DNA from: Paraconiothyrium sp. Pb-2020 | Lineage: Eukaryota > Ascomycota > Dothideomycetes > Pleosporales > Didymosphaeriaceae | Reading direction: 5' to 3' | DNA: 64,000 nt | NCBI GenBank assembly: GCA_022419385.1 | Contig: JAJUBI010000008.1 | Coordinates: forward strand, 62,001 to 126,000 | Part shown: positions 46,167-58,409 of the stretch, in pieces | Layout: each line of letters begins with the position of its first letter | How positions within the stretch are numbered: position 1 is the stretch's first letter | The notes under the pieces: generated by a model | Told to the model about the DNA's origin: nothing | The model's input: the letters and a program-made list of their open reading frames with translations, nothing else | The model's database searches: none | Position numbers and translations under genes: made by a program

Positions 46167-46924
46167 GGGTGCAGTAGAGGGGTAGATAGATGGAGGGGAA
46201 GTGAGATGTATTACTGAGTTTTTGATTGGAATGGAGAAGTTGTTTGAATGAAGCGGTGTAACTCTTGACTTTTTTTCCTTGAGAAATGTTTTATCGTAGT
46301 CGCGAAGGTAAGAGCCGCGGTAACGTGATCGCTGGATAGCTGGGACGTCGTAATAACAGTGAAGATGCTGTAGATGGCCCGAAGATGTCCCCTAGGAGAC
46401 GCGACCATGCAACCATTATATATTCGAGCATCTTGACTGTGTTGTGCGGTTTCGGGTCCTACCCTGCTAAGGTTGACGTTGGTTCGGGCCCTCGCGTTCT
46501 GAGGAAGAGTTGCTCGGGCCCGAAATGGCCGAGCGCACCATCCGCGTAGAGCGAAAGACGTGCGCGTGCAATTCGTCACGCCTAACCTTTTGAAGCGATG
46601 TTCACCCGCGCTCTCATCTTACACTGACGAGCTAGCGAAAGCTGAGCCAGGCTATACGATGTTACGGACGGTTCGCGGACCGTCCGACAGACAATCGCCA
46701 TCACTTCGAACGATCGTCGCACGATTGGCGGGCAACTCCAATTTCCTACGTACATACATACAGAGAAGTTATGAAAAGACGTACATTGCAACAAGCGAAA
46801 GTGGACAAAAGACGGGTATTACTCAGACATCTAGCTCATCTATCTCAGGCAAAGACCCGTTCGAATCAACAGTCTGTTTACCACGGGCTTACAACGTCCC
46901 AGACTTCTCCTCTCAGCGTCCATC
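46167..46924. other. intergenic, no gene seen
   Basis: About 760 bp between two minus-strand genes, with short unsupported frames. It contains the promoter of the FAD enzyme and the 3' flank of the secreted repeat protein. Confidence 0.5.
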
Positions 46925-49222
46925 CTAGTACAACCACCTCCTCTTCTCCGTGGGCTGGGCGGCCCTCGCACCCAGGTTGACGGTGACCGCGCTCTGCAGC
47001 GCAATCGTCGAGATGTCGAACGGAAGCCTGTTCGCCTGGAGCGTTGCGCTCGATGATCCTGCGACTTGGGATTGCGCTGGGACGCTGCCTGCGCCGGAGA
47101 CTGAACTCGCTTGCAGAGTTACGCCCGCTCCCGCAGCAGATGTTGTGCTCGCGCCAACCAGGCCGGCGGTCGTAAGCGTGGCCGAGTTCACGGGCGCGGC
47201 GGCGGAGGAGCTGACTGCGGCCTGGGGCGCGTTGGCGGGTGCGCTTCCGCCTGCGACGACTGTGACGGCTTGGGTCTGTAGCGTAGAAGGCGAGGAGGTC
47301 ATCGAGCCCATCGCCGGCATGAGCTGGAAGGGAGCGGCCTGGGGAGCGGACATGGGGAATGCGCCTGAGGGGCAACTACACGCACAGTTGCATTGGCCGC
47401 CGTTCGCTGCAGCTTGAGCTGCAGTGCCGTTTCCTCCGCTTCCAGCGACGACTGTAACGGCGCTGCCGGGCGCAGAGACGGTGGTAGCCCCCACAAGACC
47501 GGCCTGGGTGAGGGCTGCAGAGTTGATAGACTTGGCTGATGTTGAGGATGTGGGTAGACCGGGAGCAATTGCAGCTGCGCCTGCTGCCGTGCTGTTACTC
47601 GCAACGACAGTGATGGCGCTGGCTTGTGCTGCTGCTCCCGCTGCAGCTGCAGAGGTGGAGGTTGCGTTTCCGTTCCCAGCCACGACAGTAACGCCGCCAG
47701 CAGCAGCTGAAGCTGCTTTGGTAGAGTTGGCTCCTCCGTTTCCTGCTACCACGGTGACTCCACTTCCAGCCTTACTCGTGGTTGTCCCCGCCACAAGACC
47801 ATCTTGGGTCAATCCGGACGTGTTGATCGATTTGGAGGCGGACGTTGTCGCGTTTGCGGCGTTTCCTTGCGCCCCATTACCGGTACCTTTGGATGCGATG
47901 ACAGTGATTCCGGCGGCGGCGGATGTCGCTGCTGCCGTCGTCCCTGCTGCCGTCGTTTTCGCGTCACCTTTCTGGGTAGAGCCCAGCAGAGAGAGCTGCA
48001 GCGAGGACTCAGCAAGTGTAGCCTACGCATGGTCAGTATAGAGAGAGACAAAGTTCTGTACAGCATGCTTACCGTTCCATTCGCCGCAGCTGTCTGCTTT
48101 GCTCCACCCGCACTCTCAATGACGGTCTCCTTGGCTGATCCACCTCCGTTGATCTGCTGAACGATCGTCTCCTTGATCTGAATGATCTCTACGCCGTTGC
48201 CGTTGCCCTTTCCCTGGCCTTGCTTCTGGCCGTTGAGGCCATCGAGTATCTCAGCAATGCTCGGGGCGTTCTGCTGACCGCTTGCACCGTTCAGAAGGTC
48301 GTTTGCGAGGCTGCTGGCGTCTCCAGCACTGACTCCACTGGCACCTTGGCGGTTTCCACCTTGTCCTTGACCCTGACCTTGTGCGAGACCGTTGAGAAGT
48401 GCATTTGCATCGAGACCCTCGATGCCATTCTGCTGTTGGTTCTGTCCTGCGAGAAGGGCACCCAGATCTGCGGAGGCCTGCCCTTGATTTTGACCAGAAC
48501 CAGCTGCTGCAGCGTTCGCTTTACCGGCGCCGCCCTGTTGCGCTCCTGTGAGACCGTTGATGATTGCGTTCGCGTCAATCCCTTGACCTCCTTGCTGACC
48601 ACCGCTGAGCGATCCGGCAGCGCCTTTTTGACCCTGGTTAGATGCGGCGGTGGCGTTCGCGTTATTCTTCCCGCCCTGCTGGGAACCCGTCAAGCCGTTG
48701 ATGATCGCGTTCGCATCGATGCCCTCGCCACCTGACTGACCACCGGCAGCGCTTTGTCCTTGACCTTGGCCTTGACCCTTGCTCGATGCTGCTGCGGCGT
48801 TCGCATTGTTGCTCCCTCCCTGCTGGGCGCCCGTCAAGCCGTTGATGATCGCGCTCGCATCAATGTTTTGACCACCCTGTTGACCACCCGCCAAAGATCC
48901 CGTTGCGCCCTGTCCCTGCCCGGCGCCATTGAGCAAAGAGGCGATATCGAGTGGTTGGTTTTGCGCAACCCTTTCCAGAGTATCAGCTAAACCTCCTCTT
49001 TTCTCTTTCTGCGCCCTAGCTACTGCATCCACTGCGCCATACTCTAGGTCTTCGACCTTCCTTCCCTGGATGCCAGGTGCGATGTTGTTGGTATTGATGT
49101 TGAAGCCAGGGTCAGCGACAGTCTGTATCACGTTAGAAAAGTTATCACGTTAGACGACGAGGCCAGCGCACTGTTGTAGCAAGGAGCAAGGCAAAGCCCA
49201 GAGAAGACTTTATCCTCTTCAT
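46925..49222 (-). CDS. secreted low-complexity repeat protein (Gly/Gln/Ala rich)
   Basis: Predicted exons 49172-49222, 48073-49122 and 46925-48022 give 732 residues. The first exon is a signal peptide (KSSLGFALLLATT). The first half contains repeats around GIDANAIINGLTGAQQGG with Gln/Gly/Asn-rich spacers. The second half contains repeats around SINSAALTQAGLVGATT and GVTVVAGNG, Ala/Ser rich, with a CNCACSC cluster between two of them. A Lys-Arg (KEKR/GGLADTLE) after a short propeptide-like region could be a Kex2 site. No known domain. It may be a wall-associated or aggregating surface protein (inference). Both introns (49 and 50 bp) have good sites. Confidence 0.8.
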
Positions 49223-50256
49223 GATGTCTCGGCGTACGCGTTAAGAACCAGAAATAGACGACACAAGAAGCGAAGTAATTATTAGTACGTGGGACAGTCC
49301 AGCTGGTGATTAATCAAATGAGCACTTATGTCACAGACATGCAGACTCATTCAAGAACTGCGCAGCAGGCCGTCGAAGAGGAGTGAAGAGGAAGAGACCG
49401 GACGGGGGAGTCGAAACGAAAGGTCCGGAAAGCCAAAGGGAGCGAGAGAAGCCGGACGAGGACCCAAAACCACCCACATGGCAATGGGCTTCCTGAGGCA
49501 CTTAACGGATGCGTGTGTCAGGGCATGGGCCCCGCTCATTCTGTTTCTGCGATGGTTTCCACGCGGCTACAGTACCTGACTCTCGTCGCAAGGCCAGGGC
49601 TGGGGAGGGCTTGCGGCGGGTTTGTCATGGCATTGTCGGGCTTGCGTGGCCAAGGACGTTTATTGCACGATCTGGGCGCGATATCCATGGCAGACAGGCC
49701 CTACGGTGTTGCTTTGGGGTTTGGTCGGTATCAGCGCAGTCTGGCCAGGCGCTGGTTCAGAGGGGGATGAGACGGGAGGCGCGTCGAAGCGAACGCCTCA
49801 CACCGGTTGTGTTTCACAGCCTGCAGCCTGCCCAAACATGTGGCCCGCGCCGCGCCTGATGCTCGGGACCTCTCATCTATTGATCATCCGAGGGCGCCGT
49901 GCTTGCAGAGACATGCAAAGACAAATTTGGGATGGCCGGCTTACGTAGTGAGGAGTGATGAGGCTGCGACCGTTGTGTGGACGAGTGGTGATCGTGGCGC
50001 AGAATCGCTGCACCACCGATCGCTTGGCGTCGCCGAATCTAGTGCGTCATCGTCCCAACTTTGCAGACAACATCAACAGCTACGTCTGTCAGATGCGCAA
50101 GTTCGTCCTAGCACCAATCGGATTCGGGCAGATTCATACTCGTCAGTAGGCGGAGGACGGGGCGCAGCGGTAGCGAGTGCGAAAGAGCTGTGCATATATG
50201 GAGTCGCCGGCCCCGTAACACCTAATCCAAGAGAAATCTAACATTTACAAGAGACA
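49223..50256. other. divergent intergenic region, no gene supported
   Basis: About 1 kb between two divergent genes, with several short plus-strand frames (49509-50241) lacking any family text. It must contain both promoters. Confidence 0.5.
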
Positions 50257-51368
50257 ATGGCGGCCGTCCATGTGCTGGACGACTACTACCTCGCGATCAC
50301 GTTCCTCATTACTGTCGCCTACCAGCTTTTTTTCTTCGCCATCGCGTTCACCTTGAAATTCGACAAGCTCACCGACTTCGCTGGGGGCACGAACTTTGTC
50401 CTTCTGGCCATACTCACGCTATCATTCAGCGAGAACAGAGGTGATGCGCGCAACATCGTGGCCTCCGTCTTCATCATGGCGTGGGCGGCGCGACTCTCTG
50501 GTTTCCTGCTGTTCAGAATCATAAAGACTGGCAAGGATGACCGCTTCGACGACAAGCGGGACAAGTTCTGGTCTTTCTTGGGATTTTGGGTCTTGTGCGT
50601 TGCCAGCTTTATTACAGATGTGCCTGAATGCAGTTAATCGTTTCGCAGCCAAATGTTCTGGGTCTGGACATGCTCCTTGCCCGTCACCATCCTGAACTCG
50701 CCCGAAGTCACGCAGTTTAGGCAGCCTGGCTTTGGTACTGGATGCGATGTTGCAGGAGTGGTTTTGTTCGCGATTGGTTTTATCATGGAGAGTGTTTCCG
50801 ACGTGCAAAAGTATCGCTTCCGCAGTGCACATGGGAGCGACGGGGAGGTTTGCGATGTTGGGTTCTTCGCTTGGACGAGACATCCAAACTATTTCGGGGA
50901 GATCCTGGTCCAATTCTGTGAGCAGTGCGAGATTCTCTACAGATCAGCGTAAATCTAACATGGCCAGCCATCTTCACGATCGCGGTATCACCAGCAGCAT
51001 ACGGCTATGTGCACGGCGGCCCATACTCGGCACTCTACGCATCGATACTAGGACCCTTTTTCCTGACGAGTCTCCTGATGTTTCTCTCTGGCCTGCCTCT
51101 ACAGGAACGTCCCGGAGCAAAGAAGCGGTACGAGAAGGGTATCAAGTGGCCCGAGTACGAGCGCTACCTCCACAGAACCAGCATACTCATCCCGTTTCCA
51201 CCACAGTTGTATGAAAAGATGCCGGTGGTCTTGAAACGAACGATATTTTTGGAGTTCCCAATGTATGTATTCGACCCCGCAAAACATGCAGATCAGAGCA
51301 AGGTGCAGGCGAATAGCGCGGAGGAAGGAAGGGTCAGACCCAGTGACGAGCAAGGTCTTCGTTCGTAA
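50257..51368 (+). CDS. DUF1295 membrane protein (steroid 5-alpha-reductase-like fold)
   Basis: Predicted exons 50257-50594, 50649-50917 and 50968-51368 give 335 residues with about six TM segments. Family text: YQLFFFAIAFTLKFDKLTDFAGGTNF, RLSGFLLFRI, DKRDKFWSFLGFWVFQMFWVW, and the conserved FFAWTRHPNYFGEI with the NADPH-binding-type His-Pro-Asn-Tyr. Related enzymes reduce or methylate lipids, but the substrate of fungal DUF1295 proteins is not established. C-terminal EYERYLHRTSILIPFPP is also typical. Confidence 0.9.
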
Positions 51369-51836
51369 CGGCGATTACGTTGTAGATAACTCCGTATGTC
51401 GCAACTGTCGAAGCATTCTCCTCCGATCCCCGATCCTTTTTATTTTCGCTGAGACCTTGCTGCTGTATAGCGTGATAGCATCAACACCAGAATGGCCCGC
51501 GTGTGCGGATCCTTTGTAGACATGGTGGCTACGGCAAGTGGCTGGTTCGGATTCCTGCGAATGGGATTGGCCGAACCAAAGTGTGACGTCGACCCACAGC
51601 GCTACGAGCTCCACCTTCAATACCGCGGACCCACCTCGAGCTTGAGCTTCAATTTGGTCGCTCAGCCTCTAAATTTCCTTATAACACAGCACTGGCTCGC
51701 TCGTGAGTTGAGCCTTGCAAAGACCTGGCCTCTGTGCAGCTATCTCGAATCCGCTAGATGTGAGTGTGTGTTCCAAACATCGGACGCGCCCAGACGAAAC
51801 GTCCGTCTGACAGATAGCAGCGGCACGGTCCTCACA
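51369..51836. other. intergenic, promoter of the phosphate carrier
   Basis: About 470 bp. An open frame runs through it into the carrier gene (from 51492), but its translation does not resemble a targeting sequence, so this is read as promoter and 5' leader. Confidence 0.5.
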
Positions 51837-53108
51837 ATGCCAAATCTATTTCCTGCTCTTTCAACCTTAAGTCAGGCCCTCTCAGGCTGCTCGGCCTTCT
51901 CACAGTCCGTTCCTGAAAGCCCTTCGAAACGTGCGTCAAAATGGAACGCCCGGCATGAGCTCTACCCAGTGTGGAGCGCCGCCGACGATGCGAAGAACAA
52001 AGCTGCGAAACTCAGCGATGCCGCCGTCGCCGAGTTCGAGAAGGCAAGCAGCAAGGCTCAAGCAAAGGTCGGTGGCGTAGAGCTGTATTCGCCAAAGTTT
52101 TACGCGGCATGCACCCTGGGTGGTATCATGGCCTGCGGCCTCACGCATACTGCCGTCACGCCGCTTGATCTCGTGAAATGTCGGCGCCAGGTCGACTCGA
52201 AGATGTACAAAGGCAACTTCGAAGCGTGGGGCAAGATTGGTCGCGCCGAAGGTCTCCGTGGCGTCTTTACCGGCTGGGGCCCGACCTTTTGGGGGTACTC
52301 GATCCAGGGTGGCCTCAAGTACGGCGGATACGAGTTCTTCAAGAAGTACTATGCAGATCTCGCCGGCGAGGAAAACTTCCACAAGTACAAGACCCTCATC
52401 TACCTGGCGGGCAGTGCGTCGGCTGAGTTCATTGCCGACATTGGTCTTTGCCCGTTTGAGGCAGTCAAGGTCCGGATGCAGACGACCATCCCGCCATTTG
52501 CGACGGGGACGTTGAATGGCATCAACACGATTGTGGGGAAAGAAGGCGTTGCCGGGTGAGTAGGCGAAGCTTAGTGAAGCTTATGCGAAGCATCTCGACT
52601 CATCAGCTTCCAGATTGTACAAGGGCCTGTACCCTCTCTGGGGCAGACAGATCCCGTACACCATGATGAAGGTACGCACAAGCGCCAGTCTCGCAAGCAC
52701 CATACTCACGTTTCACAGTTCGCCTCGTTTGAAACCGTCGTCGAAATGATCTACCACCGCCTCCCCGGCAGCAAAAGCGACTACGGAAAGGGCGCACAGA
52801 CGGCCGTCTCCTTTACGGGTGGTTACATTGCCGGCATCCTCTGCGCCATCGTCAGCCATCCCGCGGACGTCATGGTCTCGAAGCTCAATGCGAACCGGCA
52901 GGCTGGAGAAAGCTTCGGAGCTGCGACGGGCCGCATTTACAAGGACATTGGATTCGGCGGCCTCTGGAACGGCCTGCCGGTTAGGATTGTCATGATCGGT
53001 ACGCTTACGGGGCTGCAGTGGATGATCTATGATTACTTCAAGATCTTTATGGGGTTGCCGACGACGGGAGGTGCGCCGCCTGAGAAAGCTACTGCGACAA
53101 CCAAGTGA
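51837..53108 (+). CDS. mitochondrial phosphate carrier
   Basis: Predicted exons 51837-52555, 52614-52671 and 52719-53108 give 388 residues. Three mitochondrial-carrier repeats carry the signatures TPLDLVKCR, CPFEAVKVR and HPADVMVSK, each followed by matrix-helix text such as EGLRGVFTGWGPTFWGYSIQGG. The middle part (LYKGLYPLWGRQIPYTMMKFASFE) is characteristic of the phosphate carrier (PIC/MIR1 type), which imports phosphate into mitochondria for ATP synthesis. An N-terminal extension of about 80 residues could be a presequence. The first acceptor used is CTTCCAG, giving GLYKGL in frame. Confidence 0.94.
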
Positions 53109-53762
53109 TCGTGTTCCATTACCTATGTAGTTGATTCATGTCTTGTAAGTTGCAGATCGCGCTTCGTTCGATCTCTTTTGTGGGGATATACATCATTTTC
53201 GGTCCTGAGTTTCCAACGTCAATACCATCTTTCTTTGCCAGTGTCTCCAAGCAGGGTACGCACCATATCATATCCATATGTTCATACGCGAGCTACCAAG
53301 AAGCCTCATGCAGACCTCGGAACTATTGTCCTCGCCTATCACACGCTTAGTCATTAGCCCGGCGAATCAAGCGCGCCTTCCTTATCAGAGCCGCCGACCT
53401 CATCAATCCATCACCTCACGCCTACAGGTAACAACACCACCGATCCCACGCGCGGTTCCCAGTTCTTCGCGAAGATGTACGAGCGGAGCGGCTTGGCGGT
53501 CAGCCTGCCTCGCGGATGAACCTATCTCTTCCGCCCAAGATACGGCGCCGGCGCGTTCCCTGCCTGCGCTGGATCTGTTTGCGTACCGGAGCGCGAGAGC
53601 ATCCCGCGCCAATGGCTACTCAGGCGTTGCGTCATACGTGTAGAGATTGCGCTGCATGTGGCTGCTGAAAGAGCAAATATAAGACGTGCGCTGCATGCTA
53701 ACTTGTACTTTTGCTCTTGAATCTCATACCGACCTTGCTTTCTGCGCCCACTTCTCAACACC
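53109..53762. other. intergenic, no gene seen
   Basis: About 650 bp between two plus-strand genes. Short frames have no support. Contains the promoter of the DUF3602 gene. Confidence 0.5.
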
Positions 53763-54252
53763 ATGTCTGACACTCCAATCCATTCCACTGGCCGCGGCGG
53801 TAAGTGGCCATTTCTCCCACAACCATGCGCAACGAGAAAAGATACTGATAATAATTACAGGCGCCGGCAACATCGGCCATGATCCTGTCCAGTACCACGA
53901 CGGCGCCATCGTCCGCGAAGGCATCCAAGGACAAGGCAACGGCGACTTCTCCACCGGCCGCGGCGGCGCAGGCAACATCACCAAATCCCCTCTGATTCGG
54001 CCCGCCGACGGCAGCCCACGCACCTCGTCCGACTTCATCCCCGAGGACGCATTGCGCAAGCCGCAGGAAAACTTCCACACTGGTCGCGGCGGCGAGGGCA
54101 ACGTGTACAAGGAGAAATACGGTGGGCACAGCCACTCTCCGGACAGAAAGGGTTTCGGCGACAAGGTCAAGCACGCGCTGCATCTCGACGGGAAGGATAA
54201 GAGGGAGGCATCTCCGTCTCCTCTTGCGACCGAGACGAAGACGGAGAATTAG
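53763..54252 (+). CDS. DUF3602-family protein with GRGGxGN repeats
   Basis: Exons 53763-53799 and 53861-54252 give 142 residues. Three copies of TGRGG(A/E)GN are seen; the first is created by the splice junction. The rest is hydrophilic with a basic C-terminal part (GFGDKVKHALHLDGKDKRE). This matches the small, probably disordered fungal DUF3602 proteins, whose function is unknown. Confidence 0.9.
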
Positions 54253-54556
54253 GTAGCTACAGTACTTTGAGATACCCCGGAGAAAGCCGCAGCCAGACGT
54301 TGCAAGTAGAGGGCAAGCTGCCGCAAGTGAAGATAGAGCTATGTAGTTTCAGAATGACCGTTTCTACTCAACGTCTGCATCGCACCTCCCTCGCTCGTGA
54401 GCCCTCAAACGCGCCTACCCCGCACCCACGTGCGTCGCGCCTACCCCACCAACCCAACATCGCGTCATCCCTCTCGCGAAAAAAAAAACATCCCCAAAAC
54501 ATCCCCACCGCAGCTCAAACACCGTCTGATCAAAATCTCACACAAACCAGCCCACA
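54253..54556. other. intergenic, promoter of the mtnB gene
   Basis: About 300 bp, C- and A-rich just before the next start (poly-A run at 54480-54488). No gene. Confidence 0.5.
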
Positions 54557-55309
54557 ATGTCCTCCTCCCCCGATCCCTCCGATGCCCTCGTCCTCTCCGA
54601 AGACCCGGAGCACCCCGCCAACCACATCTGCACGCTGTGCGCGAAGTTCTACGCCCTGGGGTGGGTGACGGGGACGGGCGGCGGGACGAGCATAAGGCAT
54701 GGGGATAAGATTTACATTGCGCCGAGTGGGGTGCAGAAGGAGTTGATGAGGGCGACGGATATGTTTGTTATGGATTTTGAGAGGAGGGAGTATTTGAGGA
54801 GGCCGAAGGTAGGTATTCCTTCTCGCACCTTGTACACATAGCTGACGCTGAAACTTTAGGCCCACAAACCCTCCGCATGCACACCCCTTTTCTACGCAGC
54901 CTTCAAGCGCGGCGCCGGCTGCTGCATACACACGCACTCGCAGTGGGCCGTCCTCGTCACCCTGCTCGTCGAGCGCGAGTTTGGAACCGACGCGTGTTTC
55001 GAGATCGAGCAGATCGAGCAGATCAAGGGGATACCGAAGGGAAGAGGAAAGGTGGGCAATCTGGGATACTTTGAAAGGTTGAAGATACCGATTATCGAAA
55101 ACACGGCCCACGAGGAGGATCTTACCGAGAGTCTAGAGGCGGCGATGGAGAAGTATCCCGATACATATGCGGTGCTCGTGCGGCGGCATGGCATCTATGT
55201 TTGGGGCGACAATGTGCACAAGGCGAAGACGCAGTGCGAGAGCATCGATTACATCCTGCAGCTCGCGGTGGAGATGAAGAAGCTCGGGCTGCCTTGGACG
55301 ACGAGTTAA
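54557..55309 (+). CDS. MDE1: methylthioribulose-1-phosphate dehydratase
   Basis: Exons 54557-54808 and 54860-55309 give 233 residues, close to yeast Mde1. Class II aldolase fold marks are GWVTGTGGGTS, IYIAPSGVQKE, the zinc-binding HTHS (from CCIHTHSQWAV) and RRHGIYVWG. The enzyme dehydrates methylthioribulose-1-phosphate in the cytosolic methionine salvage pathway. The 51-bp intron lies between RRPK and AHKPSACTP. Confidence 0.95.
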
Positions 55310-55871
55310 ATCAACGCCATCGATTTTCGGCTTCAAGAGATCGATGGGGTCCTCTTCGCTCCTGTCCAGTCAATGTTAGCTGCACCCAATCGCGCCCTGT
55401 GTATTGATGGATAGATGTTCACAGCCTGCTTCCCGTACAGCATCGCTAACCCATGCCAAACCGGGGCCTTGCTATCGATAGGCGCTACAAGCCCTCGCCA
55501 CTTGATAGCGCTGCGCGACTACATCCGTGCTCTCAAGACAGTACGCCATCATTGCCTCATGAAGATTCAGACTTGACTACTGAGCCCCTTTATTTGACAG
55601 TATTGTCATGCCGGCGTGGTGGGATCCTGCTCTTTTATGACGGTTTCGCTACGAAGCTCTGCGAATACGAGAAGAAGCAAAAACGACTTCGTGATTCGAG
55701 AAATAGCCCCAGCTTACTATTAGTCAACGTGCATAAACCAATACAACGACATGAACGGACGCGGTAGAACCTGGGGCCGACTTGTCCTCTTCAACTCTGT
55801 TTCCCAGCCTTGTTCGCGAAAACCGCCTTCTCTGCAACAACGTCCATTCCTCTTCACCTGAACATCCTGCA
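55310..55871. other. intergenic, no gene seen
   Basis: About 560 bp. An open frame precedes the next start without its own ATG and is read as 5' leader. Confidence 0.5.
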
Positions 55872-56966
55872 ATGGCACTGGCCACTCCCACGGATTCTGC
55901 GTCTCCATCTCCGTCAATTTCGATCATCTCGGATCTCAGCTACATCAAGGCCCAGAATCGGGGGCCAATCACGTCACTATTCACTCCTCCTGCATCATGC
56001 ACTGATACACTCACTACTATTCAGCCAGCTGGGGACGCTAGCTGGTTGTTCTTCGGGCATGTCAACGACCCATACTTTGACGCGTCCTGCATCCCGCAAG
56101 GAACCCTGACACCGCGGGATCTAGTAAATGGAGACAGATGGGAATCATATTACTGTGAGTCAATCGCCAAAGTCTTTTGCGCTCCACTAATCTCCAATTA
56201 ACAGATAGCCCTGCTATATGCCCCCAGGGGTGGGAGACGGTGACGACCTTTCAGTCCACAGTACCTGGCGGCGATCTCCAAGTGTTTGTCCGCATAGGCG
56301 CTGAGACTACAGCGGCACTCTGCTGCCCTTCGTAAGTCTTGTAAGAGGATTGTGGTACACTGCTCTGATACGTTTAGTGGCTATACATATCATGAAAAGG
56401 GCCACCTATGCGCTTCGGTTGCGACCCGCGATCAACGCGTGGGATACGTCAGCCCAACGAATCTTGGCAACAGCTGGGACCGTGGCTCGGTATCTACATC
56501 TACTATGGCTTCTGAGATCACGGTCCTCGGCGATGGGGTACCGATTTGGTGGCAGAGCTCCGACGAGGCCGTTCTTGCCGCCGCTACGGCTGCGGCCTTG
56601 ACTGAGTTCTCATCATCTCCCACAAGGCAAACACTAGCTTCGACAAGCTCTTCAATAAGGGATTTGAGCTCTTCAACAAGTGAACCAGCATCCCACAATG
56701 GAAGCGGTCTACCGGGTAGCGCTAAGACAGGTATTGGCGTTGGCATAGCAGCTTTTGCTCTGATCGTTGGTATCATAGCCATCTTATTCGTTCGTAGGCA
56801 CAAGAAAAGGAAGTCGCCGGTCCTACCCGAGCTGGGCGGCCCAGACCCCGTGGAAAAGTATGCCAACGGAGGACGCCATGAATTGCCCGTTCCAGCCGAG
56901 CCTGCGGAGCTACACGCATCACCTACTCAAATGGCCACCAACGCACCTGTTGCAATGGGCTCTTGA
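55872..56966 (+). CDS. single-pass membrane protein, tandem copy 1
   Basis: Predicted exons 55872-56154, 56205-56331 and 56378-56966 give 332 residues. A Cys-containing outer domain (SLFTPPASCTDTLT, FFGHVNDPYFDASC, YSPAICPQGW, ALCCPSGYTYHEKGHLC) is followed by SVSTSTMASEITVLGDGVPIWWQSSDE, a Ser/Thr-rich stalk, one TM helix (GIGVGIAAFALIVGIIAILFV) and a basic cytosolic tail ending with PAEPAELHASP. The layout (Cys-rich ectodomain, Ser-rich stalk, TM, short tail) is common in fungal surface sensors, but no function is known. No clear signal peptide is seen. A tandem paralogue follows. Confidence 0.85.
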
Positions 56967-57319
56967 TAAGTGTTCAGACCCAGTTTCCACAATACATATA
57001 GGACATGGCAAGCTCACGAAACACCTCGGAACAATTTCAGCCCCAATGCTAGACGTGGCCCCCGGACCAATCGTTATGATCTACCCAGCATATACCCGTT
57101 TCAGTAACTGTCCGGATTAACTCCGTTGTGCTGTTTTACGAACCAATGACACATTACTCCAAGCCTTGCAAGGCGTTTGCTTATCCCAATCAACCGCCGC
57201 AGAGTATGACAAGGTTATAACGAGGCATCTCAGGCCCCTTACACTATGTTTTCCAGCCTACTTCAGCGCAGCTCCTCCCCGTCAAATTACTCGAGGCTCT
57301 GCTGCTCCAAATACTGAAA
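56967..57319. other. intergenic between the tandem paralogues
   Basis: About 350 bp, no gene, promoter of copy 2. Confidence 0.5.
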
Positions 57320-58409
57320 ATGGCCCCAAGCGGTTCCTCAACATCCGCAACTCCGACCATCTCCGACTCGAGTATAATCCAGGCACAGAATCGAGGCCCA
57401 ATCACCACGTTATTCGTTCCTCCATCATCATGCACTGCGACGCTAACTGACCCACAACAAAAGAAATCTGTGATGTTCTTCGGCCACGAGAATGACCCTT
57501 ATTTCGATGTTTCCTGTTACCCGCTCGGAACACTGGACTCGCTCGACTTAGTACGGACCAGTGATAAATGGGCCATGTATTACTGTAAGTACATAGCCAA
57601 AAGTTCGAGCAATGAACTGATGTTGCGGGATTTAGATAGCCCCGCCATATGCCCATACGGCTGGACAGCAGCGACGACATTTCAGTCCGATGTCCCAGGC
57701 GGTTCGGTTATCCCTCTAGACACCCAAACTACAGCAGCAGTTTGTTGCCCAAGGTATTCCCACCAGAGAATAGTCCATGACGCTGGAATCTAATGTGCGC
57801 AGTGGTTTTGGCTATCTAGGTTCGGGCCACAGGTGCGTGTCGATCGCCTCGCGGGATCAGCGCATCAGTTACGTGAGCCCAACATCCAATGGTGCAGAAG
57901 GCTGGATCCGCGGCTCGGTATCAACATCTACCTTGGACGCAGAGATGACCGTCTACGGCGACGGGGTCCCGATATGATGGCAGAGCTCTGACGAGGCTAT
58001 CCTGGCCAAGGCCGCTGCAGCCACGAACTCGATGGCGACTACATCAATACAAAGTTCCACACAATCAACAATACCGTCGGCCTCTGGCTCGTCAACGACT
58101 GGACCGCAGCCTGGAAGGAAAGACAGTCTTTCCAGCGGCGCAAAGGCAGGCATCGGCGTCGGTGTTGCAGTCTGCATCCTCGGCGCCGTCCTAGCTGTTC
58201 TTTTCTTTCTCCGACGCAGGCAGTCGGCACGGTCGAAGCAGTCTGCACAGTCACAGTCGGCACAATATCTTCCTGCGTTCGGGGGCACGGCGCTGGTGGA
58301 AAAGCCGGCCGACGCTGCGCCGCAGGAAATGCCCGTGCAAACTGAGCCTGCAGAGCTGCATGCGCATACGCGGAGAGCTGCCGATAGGAATCCTGAGCCG
58401 TTCTCTTGA
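57320..58409 (+). pseudogene. single-pass membrane protein, tandem copy 2, with a premature stop
   Basis: Predicted exons 57320-57584, 57636-57753 and 57803-58409 parallel copy 1 exon for exon (SPAICPYGW, VCCPSG, GHRCVSIASRDQR, GSVSTSTLDAEMTVYGDGVPI). At 57975-57977 a TGA stands where copy 1 has the first TGG of PIWWQSSDE. After it the same frame goes on with WQSSDEAIL, a Ser-rich stalk, a TM helix (GIGVGVAVCILGAVLAVLFFL) and the PAELHA tail to 58409. As it stands it would encode a soluble ectodomain of about 184 residues. The well-kept downstream frame says the stop is recent, a base-calling error, or read through. Confidence 0.8.

Noticed and set aside
46925..49222. Secreted repeat protein as a second RiPP precursor
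   Set aside because: The repeats are not separated by Lys-Arg sites and no modifying enzymes lie beside it.
51492..51836. Longer N-terminus for the phosphate carrier
   Set aside because: The translation does not look like a presequence and the ATG at 51837 gives a normal length for the family.
57777..57977. Separate small gene starting at 57777
   Set aside because: This frame is the tail of intron 2 plus exon 3 of the tandem paralogue; comparison with copy 1 shows the real acceptor at 57802.
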